Positions 1 to 11,300 of a stretch of 64,000 nt of DNA are shown here, piece after piece. The position numbers and the translations under genes were made by a program. This DNA is from Mesorhizobium sangaii. GTDB lineage: Bacteria; Pseudomonadota; Alphaproteobacteria; Rhizobiales; Rhizobiaceae. How positions within the stretch are numbered: position 1 is the stretch's first letter; each line of letters begins with the position of its first letter. The DNA is taken from the NCBI RefSeq assembly GCF_014207355.1, contig NZ_JACHEF010000005.1, forward strand, positions 124,001-188,000, in the 5' to 3' direction. A model generated the notes under the pieces. That model saw nothing but the letters and a program-made list of their open reading frames with translations. It was not told the origin of the DNA and searched no databases.

Positions 1-935
1 ACGCCCTCAACGAAATGGTGGCAGCGCGGGCCGAAATTGCAGCCCTTCGGCCGCTCATGCGGCAGCGGCAATTGCCCCGGGATGGAGATCAGTGGCCGCG
101 AGTTCTTGTCCGCGCCGGGCAGCGGGATCGAGCGGAACAGCCCTTGCGTGTAGGGATGTCGCATGCGGTCGAACACGTCCTTAATCTTGCCGGTCTCCAC
201 AGCCTCACCCGAATACATCACCGTGATGCGGTCGCAGGTCTCCAGGATCAGGCCGAGATTGTGCGACACGAAGATCATCGAGGTGCCGAACTTCTCGCCG
301 AGCCCCTTGACCAGATCGACGATGCCCGCCTCCACAGTCACGTCGAGCGCCGTCGTCGGCTCGTCGAGCAGAAGCAGTGCCGGCTTCGACAGCAGCGCCA
401 TGGCGATGACGATGCGCTGCTGCTGGCCGCCTGAGAGCTGGTGCGGATAGGAGCGCATCATGCGCTCGGGGTCGGGCAGCTTGACCGAGCGCACCATTTC
501 GAGCGCCCGTTTATAGGCCTCTTCCTTCGACACCTTGTCGTGGATCAGCGGCACTTCCATCAATTGCTGGCCGACCTTCATCGCCGGATTGAGGCTCGCC
601 ATCGGCTCCTGGTAGATCATGGCGATCTTGTTGCCGCGGATGGCGCGCAGCTCCTCGTCGGAGAGCTCGCCCATGTCCTTGCCCTGGAACTTGATCTTGC
701 CGCCGACGATCTTCCCGATGTTGGAGAGGTCACGCATGATGCCGAGCGACACGGTCGACTTGCCGCAGCCGGATTCACCAACGATGCCCATCGCCTCGCC
801 CGGCATGACCGTGCAGGAAAAATCCATGACGGCCGGGATCTCGCCCTTGCGGGTGAAGAAGGAGATCGACAGGTTCTCGATCTCGATGATCGGCCCATTG
901 GTCGGCTTGGCGGGATTTCGAACTGCCTCATTCAT
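1..935 (-). CDS. Dipeptide/oligopeptide ABC transporter ATP-binding protein (DppD/OppD-like), 3' end outside window
   Basis: Cytoplasmic ATPase that powers the peptide-type importer encoded just upstream on the same strand. The visible part has Walker A GESGCGKST near residue 50, a Q-loop (YQEPMASLNP), the ABC signature LSGGQQQR, Walker B LLLLDEPTTALD and the switch histidine in VSHNLG. The last visible residues (GCNFGPRCHH) belong to the Cys-containing C-terminal extension typical of OppD/DppD. The ATG at 935 has GGAG six bases upstream and lies 60 bp after the permease stop. The gene runs off the left edge, and an OppF/DppF partner probably follows outside the window. The substrate cannot be read from this subunit. 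Confidence 0.93.
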   Translation of the reverse strand, partial: MNEAVRNPAKPTNGPIIEIENLSISFFTRKGEIPAVMDFSCTVMPGEAMGIVGESGCGKSTVSLGIMRDLSNIGKIVGGKIKFQGKDMGELSDEELRAIRGNKIAMIYQEPMASLNPAMKVGQQLMEVPLIHDKVSKEEAYKRALEMVRSVKLPDPERMMRSYPHQLSGGQQQRIVIAMALLSKPALLLLDEPTTALDVTVEAGIVDLVKGLGEKFGTSMIFVSHNLGLILETCDRITVMYSGEAVETGKIKDVFDRMRHPYTQGLFRSIPLPGADKNSRPLISIPGQLPLPHERPKGCNFGPRCHHFVEG

Positions 936-995
936 GGGTCGCTCCAATCCTTGTTTCAGGCCGGCTCTTCGTTCTTGGGGTTGAAGATCCGTCCA

Positions 996-2153
996 TTAGT
1001 CTTTCATCGATTGTTCGCGCAGCGAGTCGGCCAACAGGTTCAAGCCCAGCACGAACGACATCAGTGCGATCGTCGGCGGCAGCGCCGGATGGATGAAGGA
1101 GCGCAACAGCCGGCTGGCGTCCTTGATCGCGGTGCCCCAGTCCGGGCTTTCCGGCGCCAGGCCAAGGCCGAAATAACCGAGCGTGCCGAGCAGGATGGTG
1201 GTGTAGCCGATGCGCAGGCAGGCATCGACGATCAGCGGCCCGCGTGCATTGGGCAGGATCTCCCACAGCATGATGTACCAGGGTGATTCACCGCGCGTCT
1301 GCGCCGCCGCCACATAGTCGCGCGTCTTGATGTCCATCACCAGGCCGCGCACGATACGGAACACGCCGGGGCTGGAGGCGAACACCACCGCCACGAAGAT
1401 GTTGAGCTGGTTGGGGTCGATGTGCACGATCTTCAGCGGATCGGCGTCGAACACCAGGCCGGCATAGATCCAGCCACCGACGATCAAGGTGATGCCGAGC
1501 AGGATGTAGAGCCGGTCGGGCCGGTTCTTGTAGCGCGTCCAGAACAACACGCTGAAGAAGATGATCGGAAACAGGAAGAACACGCCGGCCATCGCATAGG
1601 GGATCGGCGTGTCCATGATGCCCGGCGTCACCAGCAGGTAGAACAGCAGGATCACCGGGAAGGCCAGCACGAGATTGGCCAGGAACGACAGCACGGTGTC
1701 GATCTTGCCGCCATAGTAGCCAGCAGGCAGGCCGAGCGTGATGCCGACCATCAGCGCGAAACCCGTCGCGGCAGGCGCGATGATCAGTACGATCTGGCTG
1801 CCATAGACCATGCGCGAAAACACATCGCGCGCCAGCTTGTCGCCGCCGAACAGATAGGTCAGCCCCGATTGCGGCTCGATGGCGCCCGGCAGCACGTCCT
1901 TCATGATGGGGACCTGAGCCAGCGGATCGAAAGGCGAGATGGTTGCGGCGAAGATCGCCGTGAACAGCCAGAACAGGCAGATGCCGACGCCGACGATGCC
2001 GACGCCGCTGTCGAACAACTGGCCGTAGAGCGCCAGCTTCTTCTTATAGGCGAAGCTCGCTCCCATGACGATGAGGAGCGCGATCCAGACCGGCCAGAAG
2101 CGCGACAGCACTTCGAGAACGACGGTGAAGGCACTGATGTATTGGACCGGCAT
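996..2153 (-). CDS. Peptide-type ABC transporter permease (DppC-like) with extra membrane segments
   Basis: Inner-membrane permease of the importer, 385 residues against about 280-310 for ordinary DppC proteins. The EAA-type loop that contacts the ATPase is present (DYVAAAQTRGESPWYIMLWE, about residues 283-302), followed by the usual last two helices. The extra length comes from an additional N-terminal hydrophobic segment (about 20-40) and two further hydrophobic segments (about 193-243) inserted before the EAA loop. The start has GGGAG upstream. It follows dppB by 12 bp and precedes the ATPase gene, so it is the third gene of a leftward operon. The family call is secure; transported solute unknown. 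Confidence 0.9.
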   Translation of the reverse strand: MPVQYISAFTVVLEVLSRFWPVWIALLIVMGASFAYKKKLALYGQLFDSGVGIVGVGICLFWLFTAIFAATISPFDPLAQVPIMKDVLPGAIEPQSGLTYLFGGDKLARDVFSRMVYGSQIVLIIAPAATGFALMVGITLGLPAGYYGGKIDTVLSFLANLVLAFPVILLFYLLVTPGIMDTPIPYAMAGVFFLFPIIFFSVLFWTRYKNRPDRLYILLGITLIVGGWIYAGLVFDADPLKIVHIDPNQLNIFVAVVFASSPGVFRIVRGLVMDIKTRDYVAAAQTRGESPWYIMLWEILPNARGPLIVDACLRIGYTTILLGTLGYFGLGLAPESPDWGTAIKDASRLLRSFIHPALPPTIALMSFVLGLNLLADSLREQSMKD

Positions 2154-2165
2154 CCGCTTCGCTCC

Positions 2166-3200
2166 CTACTGAACTCTGATACGCGGGTTGAGAAACGCGT
2201 AGCCGACATCGGAAATGAGCTGCGTGATCAAGACGATGAACACCGAAACCAGCGAGCAGCCGAGCAGCAGGTCGATGTCGTTGTTGCCGGCCGCTTCGAC
2301 CAGCGTGTAACCGAAGCCCTGATAGCGGAACATCACCTCGACGATGACGACGCCGGTGAGCAGCCATGGAAACTGCAGCATGATGACGGTGAACGGCGCG
2401 ATCAGAGCGTTGCGCAACGCATGTTTGACCACCACACTGCCGAAGGAGAGGCCCTTCAATCGGGCGGTACGGATATATTGCTGCGTCATCACCTCGACCA
2501 TCGAAGCGCGCGTCATGCGGGCGATGTAGCCGATGCCGTAGATCGCCAGCGTCATGACCGGCAAAGTGAAATTATAGAAGGTGATGCCCTGGCTGGCCGA
2601 AGCCGCCGAGCCGTTCAGCCAGCCAAGCCATGAGGCGAAGATGACGGTGAAGATGACGCCCGACACATATTCGGGTGTCGCCGTCGAGGCGATCGAGGCC
2701 ACCGACAGCACGCGGTCGGTTCGCGACCCCTCGCGCATGCCAGCCAGAATGCCGATCAGCAGCGAGATAGGCACCATCACCGCCAGCACGCAGAGCATCA
2801 GGGTGCCGGTCGCGCCAAGGGCGGGAAACAGTTTCGAGGCGACGCTAGCCTTGAACTTGGTAGAGCAGCCGAAATCGCCCTCGAGAACGCCAGCGAAGGT
2901 CGGCACGACCGGATCGTTACAGAAGGAGAAACGCTGCGCCGGCTTGCCGGTCGCCGGGTCGGTCACCGGCTGCTTGGGCACGACGCCCAGCCACTGTGCA
3001 TAGCGGACGAAGAAGTTCTGCCGATAGCCATGGTTGACCAGCCAACTCTCGAGCTGCTCGGCAGATGTATGCATTTCGGTTTGGCTAATCGCCAGCTTCT
3101 TCAGATTGGGTTCAAGGTTGATCAGGAAGAAGACGATCATGGTCAGGCACAGCATCGTCAATGCCATGGTGCCAAGGCGCCTGATAACGAAAGAAAGCAT
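2166..3200 (-). CDS. Peptide-type ABC transporter permease (DppB-like)
   Basis: Inner-membrane permease of 344 residues. The N-terminus (FVIRRLGTMALTMLCLTMIV) is the first helix typical of DppB/OppB. A periplasmic region of about 100 residues carries two cysteines (CNDP and FGCS) that could form a disulfide. The EAA loop (YIRTARLKGLSFGSVVVKHA) lies near residue 240, and the protein ends in the usual aromatic/Arg tail (YAFLNPRIRVQ). AGGGGA precedes the ATG. It sits between the binding protein gene, from which it is separated by about 226 bp containing a stem-loop, and the DppC-like gene 12 bp downstream. Confidence 0.92.
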   Translation of the reverse strand: MLSFVIRRLGTMALTMLCLTMIVFFLINLEPNLKKLAISQTEMHTSAEQLESWLVNHGYRQNFFVRYAQWLGVVPKQPVTDPATGKPAQRFSFCNDPVVPTFAGVLEGDFGCSTKFKASVASKLFPALGATGTLMLCVLAVMVPISLLIGILAGMREGSRTDRVLSVASIASTATPEYVSGVIFTVIFASWLGWLNGSAASASQGITFYNFTLPVMTLAIYGIGYIARMTRASMVEVMTQQYIRTARLKGLSFGSVVVKHALRNALIAPFTVIMLQFPWLLTGVVIVEVMFRYQGFGYTLVEAAGNNDIDLLLGCSLVSVFIVLITQLISDVGYAFLNPRIRVQ

Positions 3201-3389
3201 GGCGGTCCCCTGCCGATGGGTTGGGGTTTGAGCCGGCTATGAAAGCCAACCCTGCCGTGACCGGCGGGGCTGGCTGTCAGGCAGGCCTTTGGATGCGATC
3301 AACCTGTTTTTGTTGCATGACCTTGCCTGGGAGTCCGCAACATTTTTTGAGAAGCGCGGACCAACAGGCACCGATGATGCAAAGAGCAA

Positions 3390-3415
3390 GGGAAAGGGAC
3401 TGACGCCCCTTTCCC
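3390..3415 (-). terminator. Intercistronic stem-loop downstream of the binding-protein gene
   Basis: Perfect 9-bp stem (GGGAAAGGG at 3390-3398 with CCCTTTCCC at 3407-3415) and an 8-nt loop, starting 11 bases after the stop codon of the binding-protein gene. No clean U-run follows on the minus strand, so it may work as a partial terminator or mRNA-stabilising hairpin, giving more binding protein than permease. Confidence 0.6.
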
Positions 3416-3426
3416 GATCCGTGCGA

Positions 3427-5079
3427 TCAGGCCTGGTCGAGCCAGACCTTGCCGTAGTCGCGCTCGAAGGTCGGATGCATCTTGTAGTTCTGCACCGCCT
3501 TGACCGAGTGGCTGTAGAGCTTGCGCCAGTATGGCTGGATCAAGATGCCGGAATCCTGCAGGATCTGCTCGATGTCCTTCATCATTTCCTTGCGCTTGGC
3601 GGCGTCGGCAACGGCGAGCGCTGCATTGAGCTTGGCGTCCCAGTCGGGGTTCGACCAGGCCGTCTCGTTCCAGGCCTCGCCTGTGCGATAGCCGATCGCA
3701 AGCACCTGGACGCCAAGCGGCCGCATGTTCCAGTTGGTCATCGACAGCGGATACTTGGTCCAATCGTTCCAGAACGTCGAGCCAGGCAGCACGGTGCGCT
3801 TCACCTTGAGGCCGGCGTCGCGCATCTGGGCGGCGATCGCATCGCCGGTGTTCTTGTGCCAGTCCTCGTCGACGGTGATCAGCTCGTGCTCGAAGTCGGC
3901 CTGGCCTGCCTCCGCCATCAACGCCTTTGCCTTGGCCGGATCGCGGGCGACCTTCGCAAGCTCGTAATATTCCGGGTGAATCTGGCAGACATGGTGGTTT
4001 TCGGCAACGGTGCCGGCATTGCCGTAGCCGAGCTGAAGAACGACATTGTTGTCGACCGCGAGCTGCAACGCGTTGCGCACCTTCTGATCGCCATAGGGCT
4101 TGTTGTTGACGTTGGTGCGGCAGACGATGGTCGACGCCGTGACGATTTCCGACTTAACCAGGTCCATGCCGTCGAGGATCGACACGTAGTCGGCCGAGGT
4201 CTCGAAGTTGGTGTGGACTTCGCCGGCTTCGAAAGCGCTGACCATGGCTGCCGGATCGGTGCCGTAGTCGATGAATTCCAGGCCATCGAGGAACACTTCG
4301 CCGTCCCACCACTTGTCGTCGGTGCGGCGCTTGTAGACCACCTTCTGGCCGACATCGTAGGAGACCAGCTCGAACGGGCCGGTGCCGATCGGGCAGGATT
4401 TGAAATCGCCGCCCTTCTCATCGAAGCTCTTGTGAACAATGAGACCGGGATAGTCGCACATGTTCGGGATCAGCGCGATGTCAGGCTTGGCGAGCTTCAG
4501 CACGACCGTGTGGTCGTCCGGCTTTGTCACGGCGCTTTCGTCGAGCTTGTCGTCCTTCACAAGCGAGCCGAGACGGCCGGGCATGGAATTGCCTTCGGCT
4601 TTCTTGTCGGCCCAGCGCTTGAGGTTGAAGATGACGTCATCGGCGGTGAAGGGGTCGCCATTTGACCAGGTGACGCCCTTGCGCACATGCAGCGTGTACT
4701 GCGTAGCGTCGTCGTTCACGTCCCAGCTTTCCAAGAGATAGGGGCGGAACGTGTATTCGGATGTGTACTTGACCAGCGGCTCGAGCGCCTGGCGCTCGGC
4801 ATTGGCGATTTCCGACCAGTCGGCCTTGCGCGGGTCCTTCGGATCCTTGATCCACTGGGCGATCTTCAGCGTGCCGCCCTTCTTGCCTTTTACCTCTTCG
4901 GCCTTCGCCGGCGTCGGGTCGGCGAGGCCGAGCAAGCCGTAAGCCATTGCCGTCGACGCGCCGAACACGCTGGCCATGGCCAGGAATTCGCGGCGATCCA
5001 CCTTGCCTGCCTTGGCGTCTTCGGCCATGGCCAGGATGTGATCGGGAACGCGATCGCCGTTACTCTTATAAATTGTCAT
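3427..5079 (-). CDS. ABC transporter substrate-binding protein, family 5 (peptide/nickel type)
   Basis: Periplasmic solute receptor of 550 residues in the SBP_bac_5 family (DppA/OppA-like). A Tat-like signal is visible: the twin-arginine stretch [10 protein letters not shown] near residue 30 is followed by a hydrophobic segment and a likely cut after PAKA. The mature protein shows family features such as PYLLESWDV and [22 protein letters not shown]. It is the first gene of a leftward operon with two permeases and an ATPase. GGGAG lies seven bases before the ATG. Family 5 proteins bind peptides, opines, sugars or nickel, and the sequence does not say which. Tat rather than Sec export suggests it folds before export. 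Confidence 0.92.
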   Translation of the reverse strand: MTIYKSNGDRVPDHILAMAEDAKAGKVDRREFLAMASVFGASTAMAYGLLGLADPTPAKAEEVKGKKGGTLKIAQWIKDPKDPRKADWSEIANAERQALEPLVKYTSEYTFRPYLLESWDVNDDATQYTLHVRKGVTWSNGDPFTADDVIFNLKRWADKKAEGNSMPGRLGSLVKDDKLDESAVTKPDDHTVVLKLAKPDIALIPNMCDYPGLIVHKSFDEKGGDFKSCPIGTGPFELVSYDVGQKVVYKRRTDDKWWDGEVFLDGLEFIDYGTDPAAMVSAFEAGEVHTNFETSADYVSILDGMDLVKSEIVTASTIVCRTNVNNKPYGDQKVRNALQLAVDNNVVLQLGYGNAGTVAENHHVCQIHPEYYELAKVARDPAKAKALMAEAGQADFEHELITVDEDWHKNTGDAIAAQMRDAGLKVKRTVLPGSTFWNDWTKYPLSMTNWNMRPLGVQVLAIGYRTGEAWNETAWSNPDWDAKLNAALAVADAAKRKEMMKDIEQILQDSGILIQPYWRKLYSHSVKAVQNYKMHPTFERDYGKVWLDQA

Positions 5080-5112
5080 GACTTAACTCCCATTGTTGGC
5101 TTTCCGCCTTTT

Positions 5113-5141
5113 AACATTCCGCATCCAGGCCATGATGTCAA
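5113..5141 (-). promoter_or_regulatory. Possible sigma-70-like promoter of the peptide ABC operon
   Basis: On the minus strand TTGACA (5141-5136) is followed after 17 bases by AATGTT (5118-5113), a poor -10. It would start transcription about 30 bases before the binding-protein ATG. The rest of the gap to tamB (5080-5344) holds no gene that I can support. Confidence 0.3.
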
Positions 5142-5344
5142 AGCCGGTATGGATTGGAACATGTTAGCGAATGTGCAACTTTGGAAAGCGAGCGGTTCGC
5201 GTGATAACGACAGTCTTGGCGCAAAATTGCTACTGCCCGACGGATTCCTCTGGAATCTCGATAGTCAAATAAACTGAGACATTTACTCAAGGCCGGACAG
5301 CGCCAGCCTGGGGCCAACATGGGGCCAAAAGCCTCGCCGAAATC

Positions 5345-8300
5345 TCAATATTCCTTCTCGTAGAAGATGCCGCCCTTGGCTTCGCCGGCATCATTGGCCT
5401 CGCCGCGCAGTTTGACGCCGCGCCCGACATTGAGGTCGATGGTGGCTTTGCCGGAACCCGGCTTGTCACCTTTCTGGATCGTCACATAGGTGCGGTCGTT
5501 CAAATACTTGCCCGCCGAAACTGCGGTACCGCCCTTGTCGTCGGTGGTGACGTCGAGATCGTCGACGCCGATCGCGCTGCGCAGGTTTTCAAGCAGCGAC
5601 GTCGAGCCACCGACCCCGGCCAGTTGCCCGGCCGCTTCGGCGAGCTGGGCGATCTGCAGCGGCGACAGGTTCGACATCGAGCGCCCGAAGATCAGCTGCG
5701 CCAGCACCTCGTCCTCGGGCAGCGCCGGCACCGAGGAGAAGGTGAATTTCGGATTGGTCGCCTCGCCCGACACCACGATGGTGACGGTGGTGCTGCTCGT
5801 CGTCGTTGTCGCCGTCAAATTAAGGTAAGGCACCAGCGAGCCGGAAAAGCCGACCGTGCCTTCGGTGAAGGTCAGCCGCTTGCCGAGGATCGACAGCCGC
5901 CCGCGCTGCAGCGTGAAGGTGCCGACCGCTTGCGGCGACGATGCCGGGCCGGTCAGCCTGAGCGAGCCGCCGAGTTCGGCATCGACGCCCCTGCCCTGGA
6001 TGAATATCTGGTTCGGGGCGTTGACCGTGACATCGAGGGCGAGGCCGCTGCCACCGCCACCGCCACCGCCACCGGTCGTCGGCGGGCGCAGCGCCTTGTC
6101 CTGTGCCAGCACGGCGCCAGGCGCATTCTTGTGCTTGACGTCGAGTGCCGCCAGCGAGCCTGGCAGCTTGTCCGGAACCGTGATCACCGTCTTGGCGAGA
6201 TTGATGGTGCCGGCAATCACCGGTGCGGAGGTCAGCGGCCCCTTGATCGTCAGGTCGCCGCCGAGATTGGCTGTCACCACGCGGCCGTCCGTATAGCGGC
6301 CGTCGACCAGCTTGATCGACAGATCGGCCGGAAACCCTTGCGCCGGATTGATGCCGACCGTGCCACTGGCCGACAGGCTGCCGCGCGTCGACAGCGTCCC
6401 GGTCAGCCGGTTGATCCTGGCAACACCGCCGGCGATCGACACGTCGGCGGCGAGATCGTTGACCGCGAGGCCCGAGCGCGCATCGACGAGGCGGGCGCCG
6501 GAGGTGCTGACCGAGCCGCCGATGACAGGCGATGTCGCGGGACCGCGCACCTGCACATTGACATTGGCGGTTCCAGACAGCGACAGCCCCTGCGCGGCGA
6601 GTTTCTGGCTGATCAGCCCGAACGGCACGGCGCCATTGAAATCGAGCACCAGCGCCGGCGTGCCTGCCGTTGTCACGGTACCGCCGCCCTTGAGGCCAAG
6701 GCCAGCCCCATCGCTGACATTGGCGTTGAAGGTCAGCTTGTTGGCGGCGAAGGTACCGGACGAAGCAACACTCACCGCACCGACACCCGCGCCCCGAGTC
6801 TGCGACGTCTGCACACCGGCCGCGTCGATGTTGAAGGCAACAGCGGGGCTCGCCGGAGCACCCGTCACCTTCGCAGTGCCCGAGATCGAACCGGCGGCAT
6901 CGAGGCCAGGCGAGAAACTGTTGGCAAGTGACATCGGCACCCGCTCCAGCGTCGCGTTGATGTCGAGCGCCGTGCCGACCTTGCCGGTCACCGTCGCCGT
7001 ACCGCCACCCAGGTTGAGCACGAGCCGGTCCAGCGTCGTCGTGCCATTGGCAATGCTGACGGTCGAGGCTTGGGCGATGGCCGCCTTGATGCCCTTGACC
7101 ACGGCCTGGCCGGAAGCAAGCTCGATGGTGGTCGTGCCGTTGGCCACTTTCACGCGGCCAGCCGCCTGCGCCGGGATACCCTTGACTGTGGCGCCGCCGG
7201 AAAAGCCGGTCCAGTCGCCATCGCGCTTCAAATCCACATTGATGCCGCTAATCACCGTGCCGCCGGAGGTGACGGTGTCGGCGCGGACCTTTCCGGAAAT
7301 CACCGGAGCCGCGAGATAATTGGCGATGAGCGCATCGACGGAAACGGCCTTTGCCTGGAGATCGCCTCGCGAGATCGACGCCGTCGCCGCCTTGATCGCG
7401 GCTTGCGGCGCGGTGCCATTCTTGGAAAAGGCAATGGTGCCGCGCACGTCGCCTTCCGCCTTTTCCAGCGCAAGTGCCGCCAGTGGGCCGATATCGGGCA
7501 GGTCGAGTGCGATGGTGCCCACCGGCACGAACTTCTCGTCCAGCGCCAGATCGCCGGAGATCCTGTTCTTGCCGAGCGACAGCAGCAGGCCGTTGATGGC
7601 GCTTTTGCCATCCGCCGTCGCCAGCACCGCACTGCCTTGCAGTGCCTGGCCGGCGACATTGCCGGTGAGTTGCACATTCGCCGCCGGGGTGGCGGCATCG
7701 GCCTTGCCGGTGGCGGTTAGCTTCAGCCCGGTGATTTCGCGCGCCGCAACGAGCAGCCGGTCGCTGTCGACCGTCAGCGACAGGTCGGGCGCGGTCGCCG
7801 GGCCCTGGGCGTTCAACGCAAAGGCTATGGCACCCTTGGCGTCTTTCGAGAGCAGCGAGATGTCGCTCAGCGCGCCCTTGATGTCGGCGGCGACCTTGTT
7901 GTCGGCGAGGCTCGCTTGGCCCTGCGCGGTCAGCGCGCCCGAAACCAGCTTCAATCCATCGACATTGACATTGCCCGACGCATCGCGCTTCAGCGCCGCA
8001 CTCAGTTCCGTGCGTTCGGCAAGCACGCCGCGCACCGCCGCCGGCAGCGCCGCGGAGGCGGCGTCGGCTTTCAAATTGAGCTCGATGGCGCCGTCGGCCA
8101 GCGATACCCGGCCACTAAAGTCGCTGATCAGCGCATCGCTCGTCACCGAGCCGCTGTCGATGATGATGGCATCGGCGGCGAGGCTGCCGGCAACCTTGGC
8201 CGTGACCTTGCCGGCGATCAGCGGCGCGATGGTTGGGTTGTCGAGGCCGATCCGGTCGGCCGACACCGTGCCGGAGATCGGCCCTGTCCGGGACTTCAGA

Positions 8301-11300
8301 TCGAAAGCATCGGAATGCAGGGCGACAGCGACGCCTTCGAGCTTGGTCAACTTGGTGGCGACCGAGGGCAGCGTCGCCGAAATGTCGAGCCGCGGCCGCA
8401 TGCCCTGCCCCGCTGCCTTTACCGACAGTGCCTGCAGTTCGAGCTTGATCGGGCTTTCCGCGCTGCCCAGCATCAGCGGCAGGCTGGGTCCCGTCGAGGC
8501 GAGGTCGAGGGCGAAATCGCTGGCACCGTTCGGGTTGAGGGTGCCCGCCGCCTTGCCGGAAATCTTGTCGCCGGAGAGCGTCGCATGGTCGAGAGCGACG
8601 CCGCCGGCCACGGTGTAGCTGCCGGCCGCATCGACGGCGAGCAACCCGAGCCCGGCCTGGCGGGTCTGGCTGGTTTCGACGCCGGCCAATTGTGCGTTGA
8701 ACCGAACCTCGGGCATCGACGGCGATCCAGTCACTTGCGCAGTGCCGCCGAGCGTACCCACTGCATCGAGGCCGGGCGAAAAATCATTGGCAAGAGTGGC
8801 CGGCAGTGCCGAGAATTGCGCCGCGAGATCGAGCGCCTGGCCGGCGGTGCCGGACAGCGTCACCGAGCCGCCGCCGACATCGAGCGCCAGTCTTTCGATG
8901 CTGGTCGTGCCGTTGGCGATGCTCAACGTCGATGGCTGCGCGATCGCGGCCTTGATGCCGCGGACCGTGGCTTCACCCGAAGCGATCTCGATGCTGGTGG
9001 TCCCGTCCGCGATCTTGACCCGGCCGGCAGCGGTCGCCGGAATGCCCGATACGGTGGCGCCACCGGTAAAATTGGTCCAGTCGCCGTCGCGCTTCAGGTC
9101 GACGCCGATGCCGCCGATTTCCGTGGTTCCCGAGGTGACGCCGTCGGCCTTGATCGAACCGGCGATCGCCGGCGCCTTGAGATAATTGGCGATCAGCGCA
9201 TTGACGGTGATGGCCTTGGCCGTCACCTCGCCGCGCGCGATCGACGTGCTCTTGGCGTCGATCGAGACCGATGGTGCGTCGCCATCCCTGGCGAAGCGGA
9301 TAGTGCCGTCGATGTCGCCCGTCACCGCCTGGCCGGCGAGCGCGGCCAATTGGTCGATAGCGGGCGCGGCGAGCGTCAGCGTGCCCAAAGGCATGAATTT
9401 GTCATCCAGCGCGAGATCGCCCGAGACCTTGTTGTCGCCCAGCGAAACCAGGAACCCATTGATCGAACGCTTGCCTTCGCTGGTCACCAGCGCTGCCTTG
9501 ATGTCGAGCGGCTGGTCGTTGACCGAACCGGTTAGCGAGATATTGGCGGCGGGGCTCGCAATGTCGGCCTTGCCGCTTGCCGTCAGCTTTACGCTCTTCA
9601 CCGTGCGGCCCGAGGCCGTCAGGCTGTCGCTGTCGGCGGAGACCGTGAAGTCCGGCGCCGTCCTGGCGCCGCTTGCCGACAGCGCGAAATTGACGCCGCC
9701 GGCAACCGGCACGCCAACCATCGGCGACAGCACCGAAACGTCGCCCAGCTTGCCCTTGATATCGGCCTGGATGTCGGTGCCCTGCGCGCTGGCAGTGCCG
9801 CTGGCGCTGAGCGTGCCGGAGGTGAATGAAATCGAGTTGGCGGCGAACGATCCCTGCGGATCGCGCGTCGCCGCAGCCGAGAACTTCACCCGGGCGCCGA
9901 GCACCGAGGCGATCTGCGGCGGCAACGCCGTCGCCACGGCATCGGCATTCATCTTGAGCTGCATCGACAGGTCGGCAAGCGCGACCGTGGCGGTCAGCGA
10001 GGCGTTGAGCGCGTCGGAGCGCAACGTGCCCTCGTCGATGGCAATGGCATCCTTGCTGACCGACCCGGCCAGATCGACATTGACCTTGCCGGTAACCAAG
10101 GGTGCCAGTGTCGCCACGTCGGTTTTGAGGCCGCCCGCCGCTAGCTTGACGGTGACCGGCCCGGCACGATTCTGGATATCGAAGCCGTCCGAATGGATCT
10201 GCGCCGCCAGATCGTCCAGCCGCGTGCCGCCGGCGACAATCGAAACGAAGGAGGCGCCGATGTCGATGATCGGCGTCTTGCCGTCGCCGAACGCGCGTGC
10301 GGTGGCGTTGTTGATCGCCAGCGTGATCGGCTGCGCCTTGCTGCCGACGCTGATCACCACAGGCGCGCCCTTGGCGGCGAGTTCGACTGCGAGATCGCTG
10401 GCACCGGCAGGATCGACGATGCCGGATGCGGTGCCATGCACCGCATCGCTGTCGATGCTGGCGCGGTCGACGGTGACACCGCCGGCCGATGTGGCGGTCC
10501 CCGCGACATCGAAGCTGGTCTTGCCGGCGAACAGCGGCTTCAAATTGACCGGCAGGAAGCGCGCGAAATCACCGTCGCCCTTGGCCTCGATGTGATTGCC
10601 CTTGTCGGTCAGTTGATGGCGCCCGGTGAGCTGGGTGACGATCTGGCCGTCGACAACGAAGGTCCCGATGCCGCTCCAGTTGGCGAGCGGCCCCGTCCCC
10701 GAGACAATGATGTCGACCGGCGGCGCATCAGGCAGATTGAGCAGGTTGGCGATGATGCCGCCCGCCGGCTCCGATGCCTTCAGATCGAGGTCGAGCTTGT
10801 TGTCGGCTGGCGCGAAATGGACTTTGGCGTCGACATTGCCTTGCTTGCCGTCATGGCGGGTGACGTTGAGCGTCGTCTCGACCGCCAGCGGCGCGGCGTC
10901 GGCCTTGAGCATGCCCTTGGCGGCGAGCTCGGCGATGCCGCTGCCGGCCAGATCCTGGCCGAGCGCGATTTCGGGAAGGTCGATCTGCTTGATGTCAAGC
11001 GAGACCGGCAGCGCCGTCGTGCCGCCGCTCTGTACCGGCTGCGTACTGGCGACCGGCAGACGCGCCAGTTCGATGCGCTCGGCCGCGATGCGCTGGGCAC
11101 TGAAGCTTTTCGACAGCAGCGCCAGCGGCGACCAGTCGACGGCGACCTTGCGCGCCACCAGCCAGGCGCCTTGACGGTCTTCCAGCACGACATGGTCGAC
11201 GCTGAGCGCACCCGACCAGATGCCGTCGATACCGCTGACGGTGATCTTGCGGTCATCGCTCGAGGCCAGGCGCGAAATGATGCCGGCGAGATTGTCGCGT

